Of a DNA stretch of 64,000 nucleotides, positions 25,144-33,704 are shown piece by piece (positions within the stretch are counted from its first letter, which is position 1; every line of letters begins with the position of its first letter). Below the pieces are notes generated by a model. It saw only the letters and a list, made by a program, of their open reading frames with translations, was not told the DNA's origin and made no database searches. The DNA is from Clostridia bacterium (lineage in GTDB: Bacteria; Bacillota; Clostridia; Lachnospirales; Anaerotignaceae), in NCBI GenBank assembly GCA_900757025.1, contig CAAEMG010000069.1, positions 11,639-75,638 on the forward strand, written 5' to 3'. A program made the position numbers and the translations under genes.

Positions 25144-27157
25144 CGGCAATTACCACTCCGTTTCTGCCTTCAATATTCAATAAAATTTTGCCGTTATTTA
25201 CTTTGTAATATTTTTCTTCAACATTTCCGCACTCTTTAGCCGTAAATATTTTCTTAAAAACATTGCCTTCTTCCGAACCTGTTCTCCATACCGGAATTTC
25301 AATTTCTCTTTCGTCTTCATTATTGTTAAATATAACTATAACTTTGCACTTTTCATCAAATCTGCCATAGCTTATTATTCCCGTATCCTCATTAAGAAAC
25401 ATTGTAGTGCCTTCCGAAAACTGTTTATATTTCTTTCTGAGTGAAATAACCTCTTTATGGAAATTTATAAGGTCTTTGTTTTCATGGCCCCAAGGATAGG
25501 TTCTTCTGTTGTCAGGGTCTGTCCAACCAACAACACCTGCTTCATCGCCGTAATATACCGTAGGCGAGCCTACCCATGTAAACTGCATAAGCACAGCCTC
25601 TTTCATAATGTCAATATTTATGTTGTCATAGGCGCTTTCGCTGCCCTTTGTGTTTACTCTTCCGCAGGTCATATTCGTTCTTGTAAGAAAACGTGAATGG
25701 TCATGGTTTGAAAGCTCATTCATAGAGGTAAAAAGTGACTGGCGTGGCATACGTGCCATTTTCTGAACCATTGCGTTTGCAAAGGCAGAGCCGTTATTAT
25801 ATAAATCTCCTCTGAAAGAGTCGCTGTGCTTTTCCATTCCCGTAAAGAAATATGACACAGGGTCCATAAATGCGTCATAATTCATTATTGTGTCCCACTG
25901 AGTTCCGTCAAGCCAAGCTGCTGCATCTCCGTAATGCTCCGCAAGTATAATGGCATTTGGGTTTGCTTTTTTTATATTTTTTCTAAATTCCTGCCAGAAT
26001 TTATGGTTAAATTCCTCGCTCTGCCCCAAATCCGCAGCTACATCAACTCTCCAGCCGTCTGCATTATAGGGTGGAAGAACCCATTTTTCGGCTGATTTCA
26101 TTATTTCCTCCATAAGTTTTGGCGAATTTTCATAATTAAGCTTTGGGTGATTGCTGAACCCCCACCAGCCGTCATAACTTCCGTCATCTTTCCATATAAA
26201 ATAATCTCTGTACGGGCTTTCCCTGCTCCAGAAAGCTCCGTTGCTTTTTCCGTCTTTTTCGTATATTTTTTCTCTGTCAAGCCATTTATTAAATGCTCCG
26301 CAGTGGTTATACACTCCGTCAAGTATAATCTTTATTCCCATTGAATGAGCCTTTTCAACAAGCTCGGCAAAAAGAGCATCGCTTGCGGCAAGGTTTTTCT
26401 CGTCTGTTGTTCTTATTTTATACATAGACGCATTTTCGTTGTCAGTTTCACTTCTGGTCAGCTTTCTGCCTCCGTCATTAACTATTTTTCCTATATGCGG
26501 GTCAATATGGTCATAATCCTGTATGTCATATTTATGGTTGCTTGGGGAAACAAATATGGGGTTAAAATATATTGCGTCTATGCCCAAATCCTTTAAATAC
26601 GGCAGTTTTTCAATAACTCCCTGCAAATCTCCGCCGTAAAAGTTTCTTATATCCTCTGCCGAAGGAAATCTGTCCCAGTCCTTTATACGGTTTACCTTCA
26701 GCCCCAAATAAGAATATTCAAAACTTCTTACATCATTGGTTTTGTCCCCGTTAAAAAAACGGTCAACATATATCTGATACATTATTGTGTTTTTGCTCCA
26801 AGCAGGAGTTTTAAAATTTCGTATAATGTTAAAATCGGCATAACGAAGTATTTCACGGCTCACTCCCAGCCTTGAATAATAATAAATATCGTTTCCTTTT
26901 TGAATTTCAAAATAATATTTCAAATTTTCTTTGCTTGGCGGAATAACTGCCTCATAAAAATCAAAAATTCCCTTTTCAAAGGCTTTGTTCATTTCAATTC
27001 TGTCATTATCGGAAACTATAAAAATTCTGTCACAGTCGTTTTTTTCCGTTCTTATTTTTATTGCAACACTGTCTTTTTCATCAGGCTCAACAGGAAATCT
27101 GTAATACTCTGTTTCGTCGCTGAAAACAGCCAATGTGTTTAATTCATATGTACTCAA
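25133..27157 (-). CDS. GH13 neopullulanase/cyclomaltodextrinase-type alpha-glycosidase
   Basis: 674 residues from a TTG at 27157, with GGGAGTG 6 bases upstream; the longer frame would need an unlikely TTG. The four GH13 motifs are present: DGVYNHC (I), GWRVDVAADL with the nucleophile Asp (II), ILAEHYGDA with the acid/base Glu (III), and SNHDHSR with the stabilising Asp (IV). An Ig-like N-terminal domain of about 130 residues is typical of the maltogenic/neopullulanase branch. There is no signal peptide, so it cuts imported maltodextrins or cyclodextrins inside the cell. No sugar transporter genes adjoin it. Confidence 0.92.
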   Translation of the reverse strand: MSTYELNTLAVFSDETEYYRFPVEPDEKDSVAIKIRTEKNDCDRIFIVSDNDRIEMNKAFEKGIFDFYEAVIPPSKENLKYYFEIQKGNDIYYYSRLGVSREILRYADFNIIRNFKTPAWSKNTIMYQIYVDRFFNGDKTNDVRSFEYSYLGLKVNRIKDWDRFPSAEDIRNFYGGDLQGVIEKLPYLKDLGIDAIYFNPIFVSPSNHKYDIQDYDHIDPHIGKIVNDGGRKLTRSETDNENASMYKIRTTDEKNLAASDALFAELVEKAHSMGIKIILDGVYNHCGAFNKWLDREKIYEKDGKSNGAFWSRESPYRDYFIWKDDGSYDGWWGFSNHPKLNYENSPKLMEEIMKSAEKWVLPPYNADGWRVDVAADLGQSEEFNHKFWQEFRKNIKKANPNAIILAEHYGDAAAWLDGTQWDTIMNYDAFMDPVSYFFTGMEKHSDSFRGDLYNNGSAFANAMVQKMARMPRQSLFTSMNELSNHDHSRFLTRTNMTCGRVNTKGSESAYDNINIDIMKEAVLMQFTWVGSPTVYYGDEAGVVGWTDPDNRRTYPWGHENKDLINFHKEVISLRKKYKQFSEGTTMFLNEDTGIISYGRFDEKCKVIVIFNNNEDEREIEIPVWRTGSEEGNVFKKIFTAKECGNVEEKYYKVNNGKILLNIEGRNGVVIADEY

Positions 27158-27300
27158 ATAAATCACTCCCAAAACAAGTATATATTTTCATCTATCACAC
27201 GTCAATTATACTGTGTTCTATTAAAAATATTTACTTTTTAATTGCTTTATTTATATTAAAATGCAATAATATATATAAATTTTACAAAGGAGACAATATA

Positions 27301-28239
27301 ATGGAAAATTTTTTCATTTCGTTTAATGCCGTAGCACCTTTGGCAAGCTACATAGCAATAGGCATAATTATAAAAAAACTTAAAATAGTTGATGATGATT
27401 TTTTAAAGCGTCTAAACGCCGTAATATTTAATGGCTTTTTCCCGATAATAATGTTTTCAAACGTGTATAACACCGATTTTTCGGCATCTGCCGACCCTGC
27501 CGTTGTTGCCTTTAATGTGTCATTTACGCTTATTTTTACTTTAGTGCTTTTTCTTACGGTTCCTCGTTTTATAAAAAGCAGAGCAACCTGCGGAGCATTT
27601 ATACAAGGTGCATACAGAAGCAATATTGTTCTTTTCGGCATACCGCTTACAATTTCACTTTTCGGGCAAGACCATGTAGGCATGATAAGCGTATCAATAA
27701 CTTTTATAACGCCGTTATACAACATACTTGCCGTTATACTGCTTGAATATTTCAGAGGTGCCGGAGCCGACATAAAGGTTCTTGTAAAAAATATATTCAA
27801 AAACCCTCTTATACGTGGTGCAATAGCCGGCATAATATTTAACCTGCTTAATATTCCTGCTCCGGAATTTTTCCAGACAGTTGTAAAAAATGTGGCAAAC
27901 AGTTCAACAATATTCGCCCTCATTGTTCTTGGCGGCTCTCTTAAATTTGCGTCAATGGGTTCTAATCTGAAACTTATAATATTAAATTCATTTTTAAGGC
28001 TTATAGCTGCTCCGGCTTTAGCCGTAGGCATAGCATATATGCTTGGTTTAAGAGGAATGGAACTTTTCACAACTCTTATTATTATGGGAACTCCCGTTGC
28101 CGCCGCATCATATGCAATGGCACAAAACATGGAAAGCGACTATGAGCTTGCGGCACAAATGGTTGCCACAACAACGGTGCTTTCGGTATTTACAATGTTC
28201 ATAGCAATTATGGTATTTTTTACATTTAATCTTGTTTAA
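27301..28239 (+). CDS. AEC-family auxin efflux carrier-type transporter
   Basis: 312 residues from the ATG at 27301, with AAAGGAGAC upstream; the longer frame would need 56 extra residues without a ribosome site. AEC proteins have ten helices in two inverted repeats and move organic acids, auxin-like or malate-type anions. The helices are clear: LASYIAIGIIIKKL, ILVLFLTVP, GIPLTISLFG, GAIAGIIFNLL, IIMGTPVAAASYAMAQNM. It is divergent from the glycosidase gene and ends at a bidirectional terminator. The substrate is unknown. Confidence 0.85.
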   Translation: MENFFISFNAVAPLASYIAIGIIIKKLKIVDDDFLKRLNAVIFNGFFPIIMFSNVYNTDFSASADPAVVAFNVSFTLIFTLVLFLTVPRFIKSRATCGAFIQGAYRSNIVLFGIPLTISLFGQDHVGMISVSITFITPLYNILAVILLEYFRGAGADIKVLVKNIFKNPLIRGAIAGIIFNLLNIPAPEFFQTVVKNVANSSTIFALIVLGGSLKFASMGSNLKLIILNSFLRLIAAPALAVGIAYMLGLRGMELFTTLIIMGTPVAAASYAMAQNMESDYELAAQMVATTTVLSVFTMFIAIMVFFTFNLV

Positions 28240-28254
28240 ATAAAAAATATATAC

Positions 28255-28288
28255 AAAAAAGCAGAGAACCGAAATTCTCTGCTTTTTT
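28255..28288. terminator. Bidirectional terminator between the AEC gene and the hydrogenase
   Basis: AAAAAAGCAGAGA pairs with TCTCTGCTTTTTT, giving a perfect hairpin with T-runs on both strands. Confidence 0.92.
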
Positions 28289-28296
28289 AAAATCAA

Positions 28297-29811
28297 TTAT
28301 TTTTCTTCTTTATTTTCTGCCTTTTTTCTCTTTTTCTTCATTACCGAGTAATGTCTGTGAAGATTAAGGCTGTCCATATCAAATATTCTTGTTGCCTCAA
28401 CGCTGCTCTTTTCCTTTGAAAGCTGACCGTATTTATCAACTTCCGTAACATCTTTAGGTCCGTGTGAAAGTGACGCCGCACCGCCTATACAGCCGCATTT
28501 GCAAGCCATACCTTCTATAAAGTTTCCTTTAAGTCTGCCGAAAGATGCAACTTTAAGAGCTTTTACGCACTCGTCAAGGCCGTCACAGCGAACAGGTTCA
28601 AAAGGAATGTCTATTCCTTTTTCTGCCATAACCGATTCTACAGCCGCTGTTACGCCGCCGCTTCTTGCAAATATTCTTCCATAGTAAGATGCGTTGTCAA
28701 GAACTGTTTCCTCACAGGATTTAAGGTCAATTTCCATGGCATCAAGTATTGCGTTAAGTTCTTCAAAAGTAAGAACATAATCTATAATGCCCTTTAAGTC
28801 ATCTTCGTTAATTTCCATTTTCTTTGCCGTACATGGCCCTATAAATACAATTTTTGCATCCTTGTCTGTACTTCTTATCATTTTTGCTATGGAAATCATA
28901 GGCGAAACAGTTGTGGAAACATGGCTCATAAGCTCAGGATAATTCTTTTCAACATATTTTACAAAAGCAGGGCAGCATGATGTTGTCATCCACTGACGTT
29001 CTTCTATTGTTTCGGCAAATTCCTTTGCCTCGTGGCAGGCTGTCATATCAGCACCAAGGGCAACCTCTATTGCATGATAGAAACCTATTTTTTCTACACC
29101 TGTTATAACCTGTTCAATTTTAGCATCTGTAAACTGGCTTGAAATTGCAGGTGCTATAATTGCATAAACCTTATATTTTGTATTGTTTTCCGATTTCTGT
29201 ATAAGTTTTAATGTGTCAAGTACAAAAGATTTATCAACAACGGCACCAAACGGGCAGTTGTATACGCATGAACCGCATGAAACGCATTTTTCTTCGTCTA
29301 TGTATACTTTTCTGTCTTCGCCTACAAAAAGAGCATTTGCGCTGCATGAGCCAAGGCATGGTCTTTTAACATCGCTTATTGCACCAAAAGGACAAACAGC
29401 ACGGCATCTGCCACATTCAACACACAAATCCTGATTGATATATGCTCTGTGGTTTACTATAGATATGGCATTTCTCGGACATACCTCGTGGCACTTATGT
29501 GCAAGGCAGCCTCTGCACGCCTCTGTTACAACATATCTGTAAACAGGACATTCATCGCAGGCAGAACGAATAATTTTTATTACATTTTCGCCTTTTTTAA
29601 CTGCTTTTATATTAATATTTACACGTTCAGAAAGTATATGTCTTTCTTTATATATACAGCATCTTGTAATGGCCTTTGGTCCTGGAGCAATAGTCTCCGT
29701 AATTTTCTGAACAGTAGCGTCATTCATTTTTTCGCCGTTTAAAAACCTTTTGGCAATTTCCTTATTTACCTGGTATTTAATATACTGAACATTGCTTTCA
29801 AATTTTCTCAT
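28297..29811 (-). CDS. Monomeric [FeFe] hydrogenase, group B-like
   Basis: 504 residues. The N-terminal region is a ferredoxin-like domain with several four-cysteine clusters (RACRGCLAHKCHEVCP, CVECGRCRAVCP, CVSCGSCVYNCPF). The H-cluster domain has L1 MTTSCCPAF, L2 FIGPCTAKKMEI (GPC where group A has MPC) and L3 EGMACKCGCIGG. Group B lacks the extra small-subunit and NADH domains. The enzyme reversibly makes H2. It is the first of four related iron-sulfur genes, so it is likely the output of the sensory hydrogenase next to it. The C-terminus is a basic tail (KKKRKKAENKEEK). Bidirectional terminator at the 3' end. Confidence 0.85.
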   Translation of the reverse strand: MRKFESNVQYIKYQVNKEIAKRFLNGEKMNDATVQKITETIAPGPKAITRCCIYKERHILSERVNINIKAVKKGENVIKIIRSACDECPVYRYVVTEACRGCLAHKCHEVCPRNAISIVNHRAYINQDLCVECGRCRAVCPFGAISDVKRPCLGSCSANALFVGEDRKVYIDEEKCVSCGSCVYNCPFGAVVDKSFVLDTLKLIQKSENNTKYKVYAIIAPAISSQFTDAKIEQVITGVEKIGFYHAIEVALGADMTACHEAKEFAETIEERQWMTTSCCPAFVKYVEKNYPELMSHVSTTVSPMISIAKMIRSTDKDAKIVFIGPCTAKKMEINEDDLKGIIDYVLTFEELNAILDAMEIDLKSCEETVLDNASYYGRIFARSGGVTAAVESVMAEKGIDIPFEPVRCDGLDECVKALKVASFGRLKGNFIEGMACKCGCIGGAASLSHGPKDVTEVDKYGQLSKEKSSVEATRIFDMDSLNLHRHYSVMKKKRKKAENKEEK

Positions 29812-29827
29812 AAAGCTCTCCCATGTG

Positions 29828-31000
29828 TTAGATATACATTAATTTAACTTCTTTTCCCATTCTTTCCGTTATTTTTGCCAGTTCTTTAATCTGGTTCATT
29901 TTAAAATTAAAGCCCATAGGGTAGCCTGCCTCCTGATGAACAGGGTTTATTGCCTGACCAACCCATATGTTAAGCTTATCGCATCTTTCCACAAGAAGCG
30001 TAGCAAGCATAGCCGCCGCATTATGCCCCGAAAGATTTTCCATGGCTTTTTTTCTGTCAATCTCAGGGTTTATATAGTCCCTCATAAGGCTTATTGCCTT
30101 ATTTATGGTTATTACACCTTCCGTAACAAGCTCAATTCTCGGAATTTTGCCTGCCGGAGGTATATCCGGCGTCATTGTGGAAAGATCTATTTCCATCTCT
30201 TCCCTAAGAGTTCGTGCAACAATGCTTGCCGTTGTTCCGCCGCAAACAACAACCTTTCCGTCTTGAGAAAGTATTTTTTCTATAACCGCATAATCGTTTT
30301 TGGGGTTTACCGGCGGCCCCGTAAACAGATTTATTGTTTCCAGTTCTCTTATCCTTACGGCAAGAACCGTTGTGTCGTCGCCGGCTTTATTTTCATAAAG
30401 ACTTTGACATTTTTCAAGCACGCTTGTAGCCACATTTGTTGTGGATATATCTCCTTTTGAAAATTCTTTGAGATAATCGTCAACATTTTGCCATTGCCAG
30501 CCGAAACGCAAAGAGTGTCCTACCCCCGCATGAATTACTCCGTCGCTTACAACCACCAAAAGGCTGTTTTTGTCAAGCTGAAAGCTGCTTTCATAAATAA
30601 CTTTCTCATTTATTACTTTTTTTGTTTTTTCTATAGGCACATCTTCGCCGTTTCTTAAAAGAAATATAGACGGATTATCAAATTCTGCCGCATAAACCTC
30701 TCCCGTATGATATGCCTTAATTATGGTAAATGTTGAATAGGCAAGGTGTCTTTCGCTGCACACAGGCAGGGAATGAACTATAGTGTCTATTGTTTCTTCC
30801 AAAGACGAGCCTTCCCTAAGCATTGTTGCGGCAATTTTACTTGTCATAGTGGCAAGTATATTTGCCTTAACTCCGCTGCCAAGGCCGTCTGCAAGCACCA
30901 TAATTTTTCCGTCCGGAACATTAACCAGCTCCACATGGTCGCCGCAAAGCTCCTCGCCGTGTTTTATAAGGCTGTTGTAAGATGTATCCACAAAATACAT
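29828..31000 (-). CDS. SpoIIE-like PP2C serine phosphatase
   Basis: 390 residues from ATG 31000; GTG 31009 is also possible. The fold is a SpoIIE-type PP2C: LADGLGSGVKANILA (metal-binding DG), VVVSDGVIHAG, and AGDDTTVLAVRI (metal-binding DD). These phosphatases dephosphorylate serine or threonine on anti-sigma-factor antagonists. The C-terminal 140 residues (GPPVNPKNDYAVIEKIL, VVCGGTTASIVART) are a further unrecognised domain. It overlaps the stop of the sensory hydrogenase gene by a few bases in the longer frame, so the pair is coupled. Its target may be an STAS or anti-sigma protein elsewhere. Confidence 0.85.
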   Translation of the reverse strand: MYFVDTSYNSLIKHGEELCGDHVELVNVPDGKIMVLADGLGSGVKANILATMTSKIAATMLREGSSLEETIDTIVHSLPVCSERHLAYSTFTIIKAYHTGEVYAAEFDNPSIFLLRNGEDVPIEKTKKVINEKVIYESSFQLDKNSLLVVVSDGVIHAGVGHSLRFGWQWQNVDDYLKEFSKGDISTTNVATSVLEKCQSLYENKAGDDTTVLAVRIRELETINLFTGPPVNPKNDYAVIEKILSQDGKVVVCGGTTASIVARTLREEMEIDLSTMTPDIPPAGKIPRIELVTEGVITINKAISLMRDYINPEIDRKKAMENLSGHNAAAMLATLLVERCDKLNIWVGQAINPVHQEAGYPMGFNFKMNQIKELAKITERMGKEVKLMYI

Positions 31001-31001
31001 T

Positions 31002-32714
31002 CTACTCACCGTCCTCTTTCATAACAACGTCTTTAAGCTTATTAAGGGCAACCTTTGTTTCTGCCGTTGTTTCGCCCAAAAGGCTTGCTATCTCCTGAGC
31101 AACCCTCATCTGCTTTTCTATTACGTTTTGTGCTATATCGGCTGAGTTTTTCTTCAGCTTTGCCAGTTCTTCTTTTCTTTTTTCTTCTTTTGTTACGTTC
31201 TGCATTGAAACAAAAAGCTCATCGCCCTCAATATATATTGTGTTGCACATTACAACAATTCCGTATTCTTCAAGAACCATTTTTTTATTGAGTATATCAG
31301 TTTTATGCTCCATTGCATATTTAAAATCATCTGTATCTATGTTTAAAAATGAAACATCTTTTCCCTGCACATCTATACTGTAACGGTTAAATGTCTTTTC
31401 TGCAACAGGATTTATCTGTAAAATTTTTAAATTTTTATCAAGCATGATTATGCTGTTTCTTGAGTTTTCAAATATGGTATCGCCTTTTCTTTTTGCCATT
31501 TCCCTAAGGCGAGGCCAACACATTTCTATATCTGCCATTCCCTCAAAAACAGCCTGTGCTTTTTCACGGCAGCTTCCGTAGCCGCATGCACCGCAGTCAA
31601 ATTCATCGGCTTTTGTTTTTTTGCCCATTTTATGAAGAATTTCCTCTATTTCTTCTTCTGTGGCAAATTTTCTGTTGGGGTTTCTTTCAAAAAACTTACG
31701 GCTTACGTCTATTTCGTCCCAGTTTACCTCTTTGCCGCTGTCAGACCAGCCTTTTTGGGCAAAAGCCCTTATTTTTTGTCTGCGGCAGAAAAGGTCCGGC
31801 GCACATTTAGGCATGAAAGGCCCGTTTATACAGCTTTCCATACAAGCCGATATGCCCACATAGCAGTTGCCGAGAGTTCCTGTTTCCATGCTTGAAAAAA
31901 GTGCATTTACCTTGTCAATTCCCGAAACACGCATACTATCATAATTGTGTTCTTTTGCCAAATCTCTTATAACTTTCCACATATCTCCGGATATGGAATA
32001 TGAAACACCGGAAACTCTTGCGGCTCTGTCGGGACATCGTCCTTCAAGGCTGTTTAAGCATATGCCTCTTTTGGCAAGCATTCTCATTATTTCCACAAAT
32101 GTAATATGATAATTTACAAGTGCGCTGTTTTCCTGAGGAAGTGTTTCATATTTTTTGCTTAAACACTGGCCAACATATGCAATAACCGCATCAGGGTCTT
32201 CTTTTTTAACGGCCTTTGCTATGGCAAGCATAGGTGTATCCACAGGAATAAGATATTCTATAAGTTTCGGATGATATTTTTCCACATAAAGATATATGGA
32301 AGGGCAGCTGCTGGTTATAAAATATTTCTGTTTACCGGCATGTTTGCTTACATAGTTTAAATATGCCCTTGTGATTTTTTCCGAGCCTGCCGCCGCCTCC
32401 TGAACAGAAGAAAAACCAAGCTCTTTAAGCGCCGCAACAAATTTTGCAGGCTCTTCAAACGCCCCAAGATATGCCGAGTCTATGCAGGCAACAACTCTTT
32501 TTCCTTCTTTTATGGCATCTTCAACCCTCTGCACGTCATTTTCTACATTTCGTGCATGTTTAGGACAGCTTGTAAAGCATCTTCCGCAGGCTATACATTT
32601 ATCCTCGTCTATTTCCGCCTTGTTATTTATAAATCTTATTGCCTTAACAGGACATTCCCTTACACATTTGTTGCAGTTTTTACAGTTTGTAACCGTAAAA
32701 TTAAACAGCCTCAA
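31002..32714 (-). CDS. Sensory [FeFe]-hydrogenase homologue with PAS domain (HydS-like, group C)
   Basis: 570 residues, TTG start with GGTGATG upstream. Two ferredoxin clusters (CKNCNKCVRECP, CIACGRCFTSCP) are followed by a degraded H-cluster domain: L1 TSSCPSIYL (Cys pair lost to Ser-Cys), L2 VGQCLSKKYE, and L3 GISACMESCINGP, which lacks the GCIGG end. A four-cysteine motif CGACGYGSC with a later Cys (EMCWP), then PAS (FENSRNSIIMLDKNLKILQINPVAEKTF) and a helical end follow. The L1/L3 losses fit group C sensory hydrogenases, thought to sense H2 or redox. With no kinase domain, it probably works through the coupled phosphatase. Confidence 0.85.
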   Translation of the reverse strand: MRLFNFTVTNCKNCNKCVRECPVKAIRFINNKAEIDEDKCIACGRCFTSCPKHARNVENDVQRVEDAIKEGKRVVACIDSAYLGAFEEPAKFVAALKELGFSSVQEAAAGSEKITRAYLNYVSKHAGKQKYFITSSCPSIYLYVEKYHPKLIEYLIPVDTPMLAIAKAVKKEDPDAVIAYVGQCLSKKYETLPQENSALVNYHITFVEIMRMLAKRGICLNSLEGRCPDRAARVSGVSYSISGDMWKVIRDLAKEHNYDSMRVSGIDKVNALFSSMETGTLGNCYVGISACMESCINGPFMPKCAPDLFCRRQKIRAFAQKGWSDSGKEVNWDEIDVSRKFFERNPNRKFATEEEIEEILHKMGKKTKADEFDCGACGYGSCREKAQAVFEGMADIEMCWPRLREMAKRKGDTIFENSRNSIIMLDKNLKILQINPVAEKTFNRYSIDVQGKDVSFLNIDTDDFKYAMEHKTDILNKKMVLEEYGIVVMCNTIYIEGDELFVSMQNVTKEEKRKEELAKLKKNSADIAQNVIEKQMRVAQEIASLLGETTAETKVALNKLKDVVMKEDGE

Positions 32715-32716
32715 AA

Positions 32717-32959
32717 TTACATCACCTGCTTTTTAACAACTGTTTCAAAGAAATTTTCAACTGTATCCGGCTGAACGGAATATATTTCATCTCCCGCCTT
32801 AACACAAACTGCTCCAACGCAGTTTCCAAGACAGAAAGCTGCCTTCATAGTTACCTTATCTGTTAAGCCGTTGTCGGCAATAAGCTTTTCAAGGCTGTTT
32901 ATTATATCGTATGAACCTTTTAAATGGCACACACTTCCTATACAAACCTGAATTTCCAT
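32717..32959 (-). CDS. Thioredoxin-like [2Fe-2S] ferredoxin (HydC/NuoE type)
   Basis: 80 residues. The CIGSVC...CLGNC pattern (VCIGSVCHLKGSYD and AFCLGNCVGAVCV) gives four cysteines for a [2Fe-2S] cluster in a thioredoxin fold, as in NuoE and the HydC subunits of hydrogenases. It probably carries electrons to or from the hydrogenase or the sensory protein encoded 2 bases downstream. The ATG follows an AAAGGAGGAAAAG site. Confidence 0.9.
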   Translation of the reverse strand: MEIQVCIGSVCHLKGSYDIINSLEKLIADNGLTDKVTMKAAFCLGNCVGAVCVKAGDEIYSVQPDTVENFFETVVKKQVM

Positions 32960-32975
32960 ACTTTTCCTCCTTTTC

Positions 32976-33560
32976 CTATTTCAAAATTCCTCTTTCATAT
33001 GCCCCGTCAATTATATTTTTCATATAATCGGCAATTTCCTTCGGGCCTGAAAAAGTTACTTCATTTCTTTTAAGCACCTGCTCTTTTTTTATGTCGTGTT
33101 CCTTCCATGAAATTCCGTCGGCAGCATTATTAAGCATTGTAGGCTGAACTCTGTCCAGTATTGCACAAAATTTTGCCTCTTTTGTTTCGCCGTCTTCAAA
33201 TTCACGCCATATTTTTATGTATTCTTCCTTCTGGTCATCGGGAAGAAGGCCGTATACCTTATTGGCAGACGCAATTTCACGCTCGTCTTTATCCTCATAG
33301 CCTTTTGAATCATAGCAATATGTATCTCCGGCATAAATTTCAACAACATCGTGCATAAGCATCATTTTTATAACCTTGAGCAGGTCTATGTCTTTATCAA
33401 AATATTCCGCAAGCACAACAGCCATTATGCAGGCGTGCCAGCTATGCTCGGCGTCATTTTCCTTTCGGCTGCTGTCGGCAAGATAAGTCTGTCTGTAAAT
33501 TTCCTTTATTTTGTCAAGTTCAAGGAGAAAGCTCATCTGTTTTTTAAATCTTTCGCTCAT
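32976..33560 (-). CDS. HD-domain phosphohydrolase of the YfbR type
   Basis: 194 residues from the ATG at 33560, with GAGAGGA upstream; a longer frame begins at 33581. The HD metal site is clear: AEHSWHACIMAVVL (first His) and MLMHDVVEIYAGDTYCYD (HD pair and the YAGDT box). YfbR-like members are 5'-deoxynucleotidases; others act on other small phosphates. It lies downstream of purD and behind a folded leader that may control it. The substrate is inferred only. Confidence 0.85.
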   Translation of the reverse strand: MSERFKKQMSFLLELDKIKEIYRQTYLADSSRKENDAEHSWHACIMAVVLAEYFDKDIDLLKVIKMMLMHDVVEIYAGDTYCYDSKGYEDKDEREIASANKVYGLLPDDQKEEYIKIWREFEDGETKEAKFCAILDRVQPTMLNNAADGISWKEHDIKKEQVLKRNEVTFSGPKEIADYMKNIIDGAYERGILK

Positions 33561-33581
33561 TTTCAAACAATCCTCTCGCAT

Positions 33582-33690
33582 AAAACAAAAAGCATTGGAT
33601 TTTCACAAGGAATATAACGGCTTTCAAAAAAGAGCCGATATGCCCTCTTTTTGCATTTACCCAACTCCCCTTTGAGAAAAACCCAATGCC
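33582..33690 (-). promoter_or_regulatory. Structured leader between purD and the HD-domain gene
   Basis: On the minus strand GCATTGG (33689-33683) pairs with CCAATGC (33598-33592), enclosing about 85 bases. Inside, AAAAAGAG can pair with CTCTTTTT as a terminator-type stem, and CGGCT can instead pair with AGCCG; the two options exclude each other. A T-run (TTTTTGTTTT) follows the outer stem. The arrangement could be a purD terminator or an attenuator or riboswitch for the HD gene. I matched it to no known class. Confidence 0.5.
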
Positions 33691-33704
33691 TTTAAATTTA
33701 AAAA

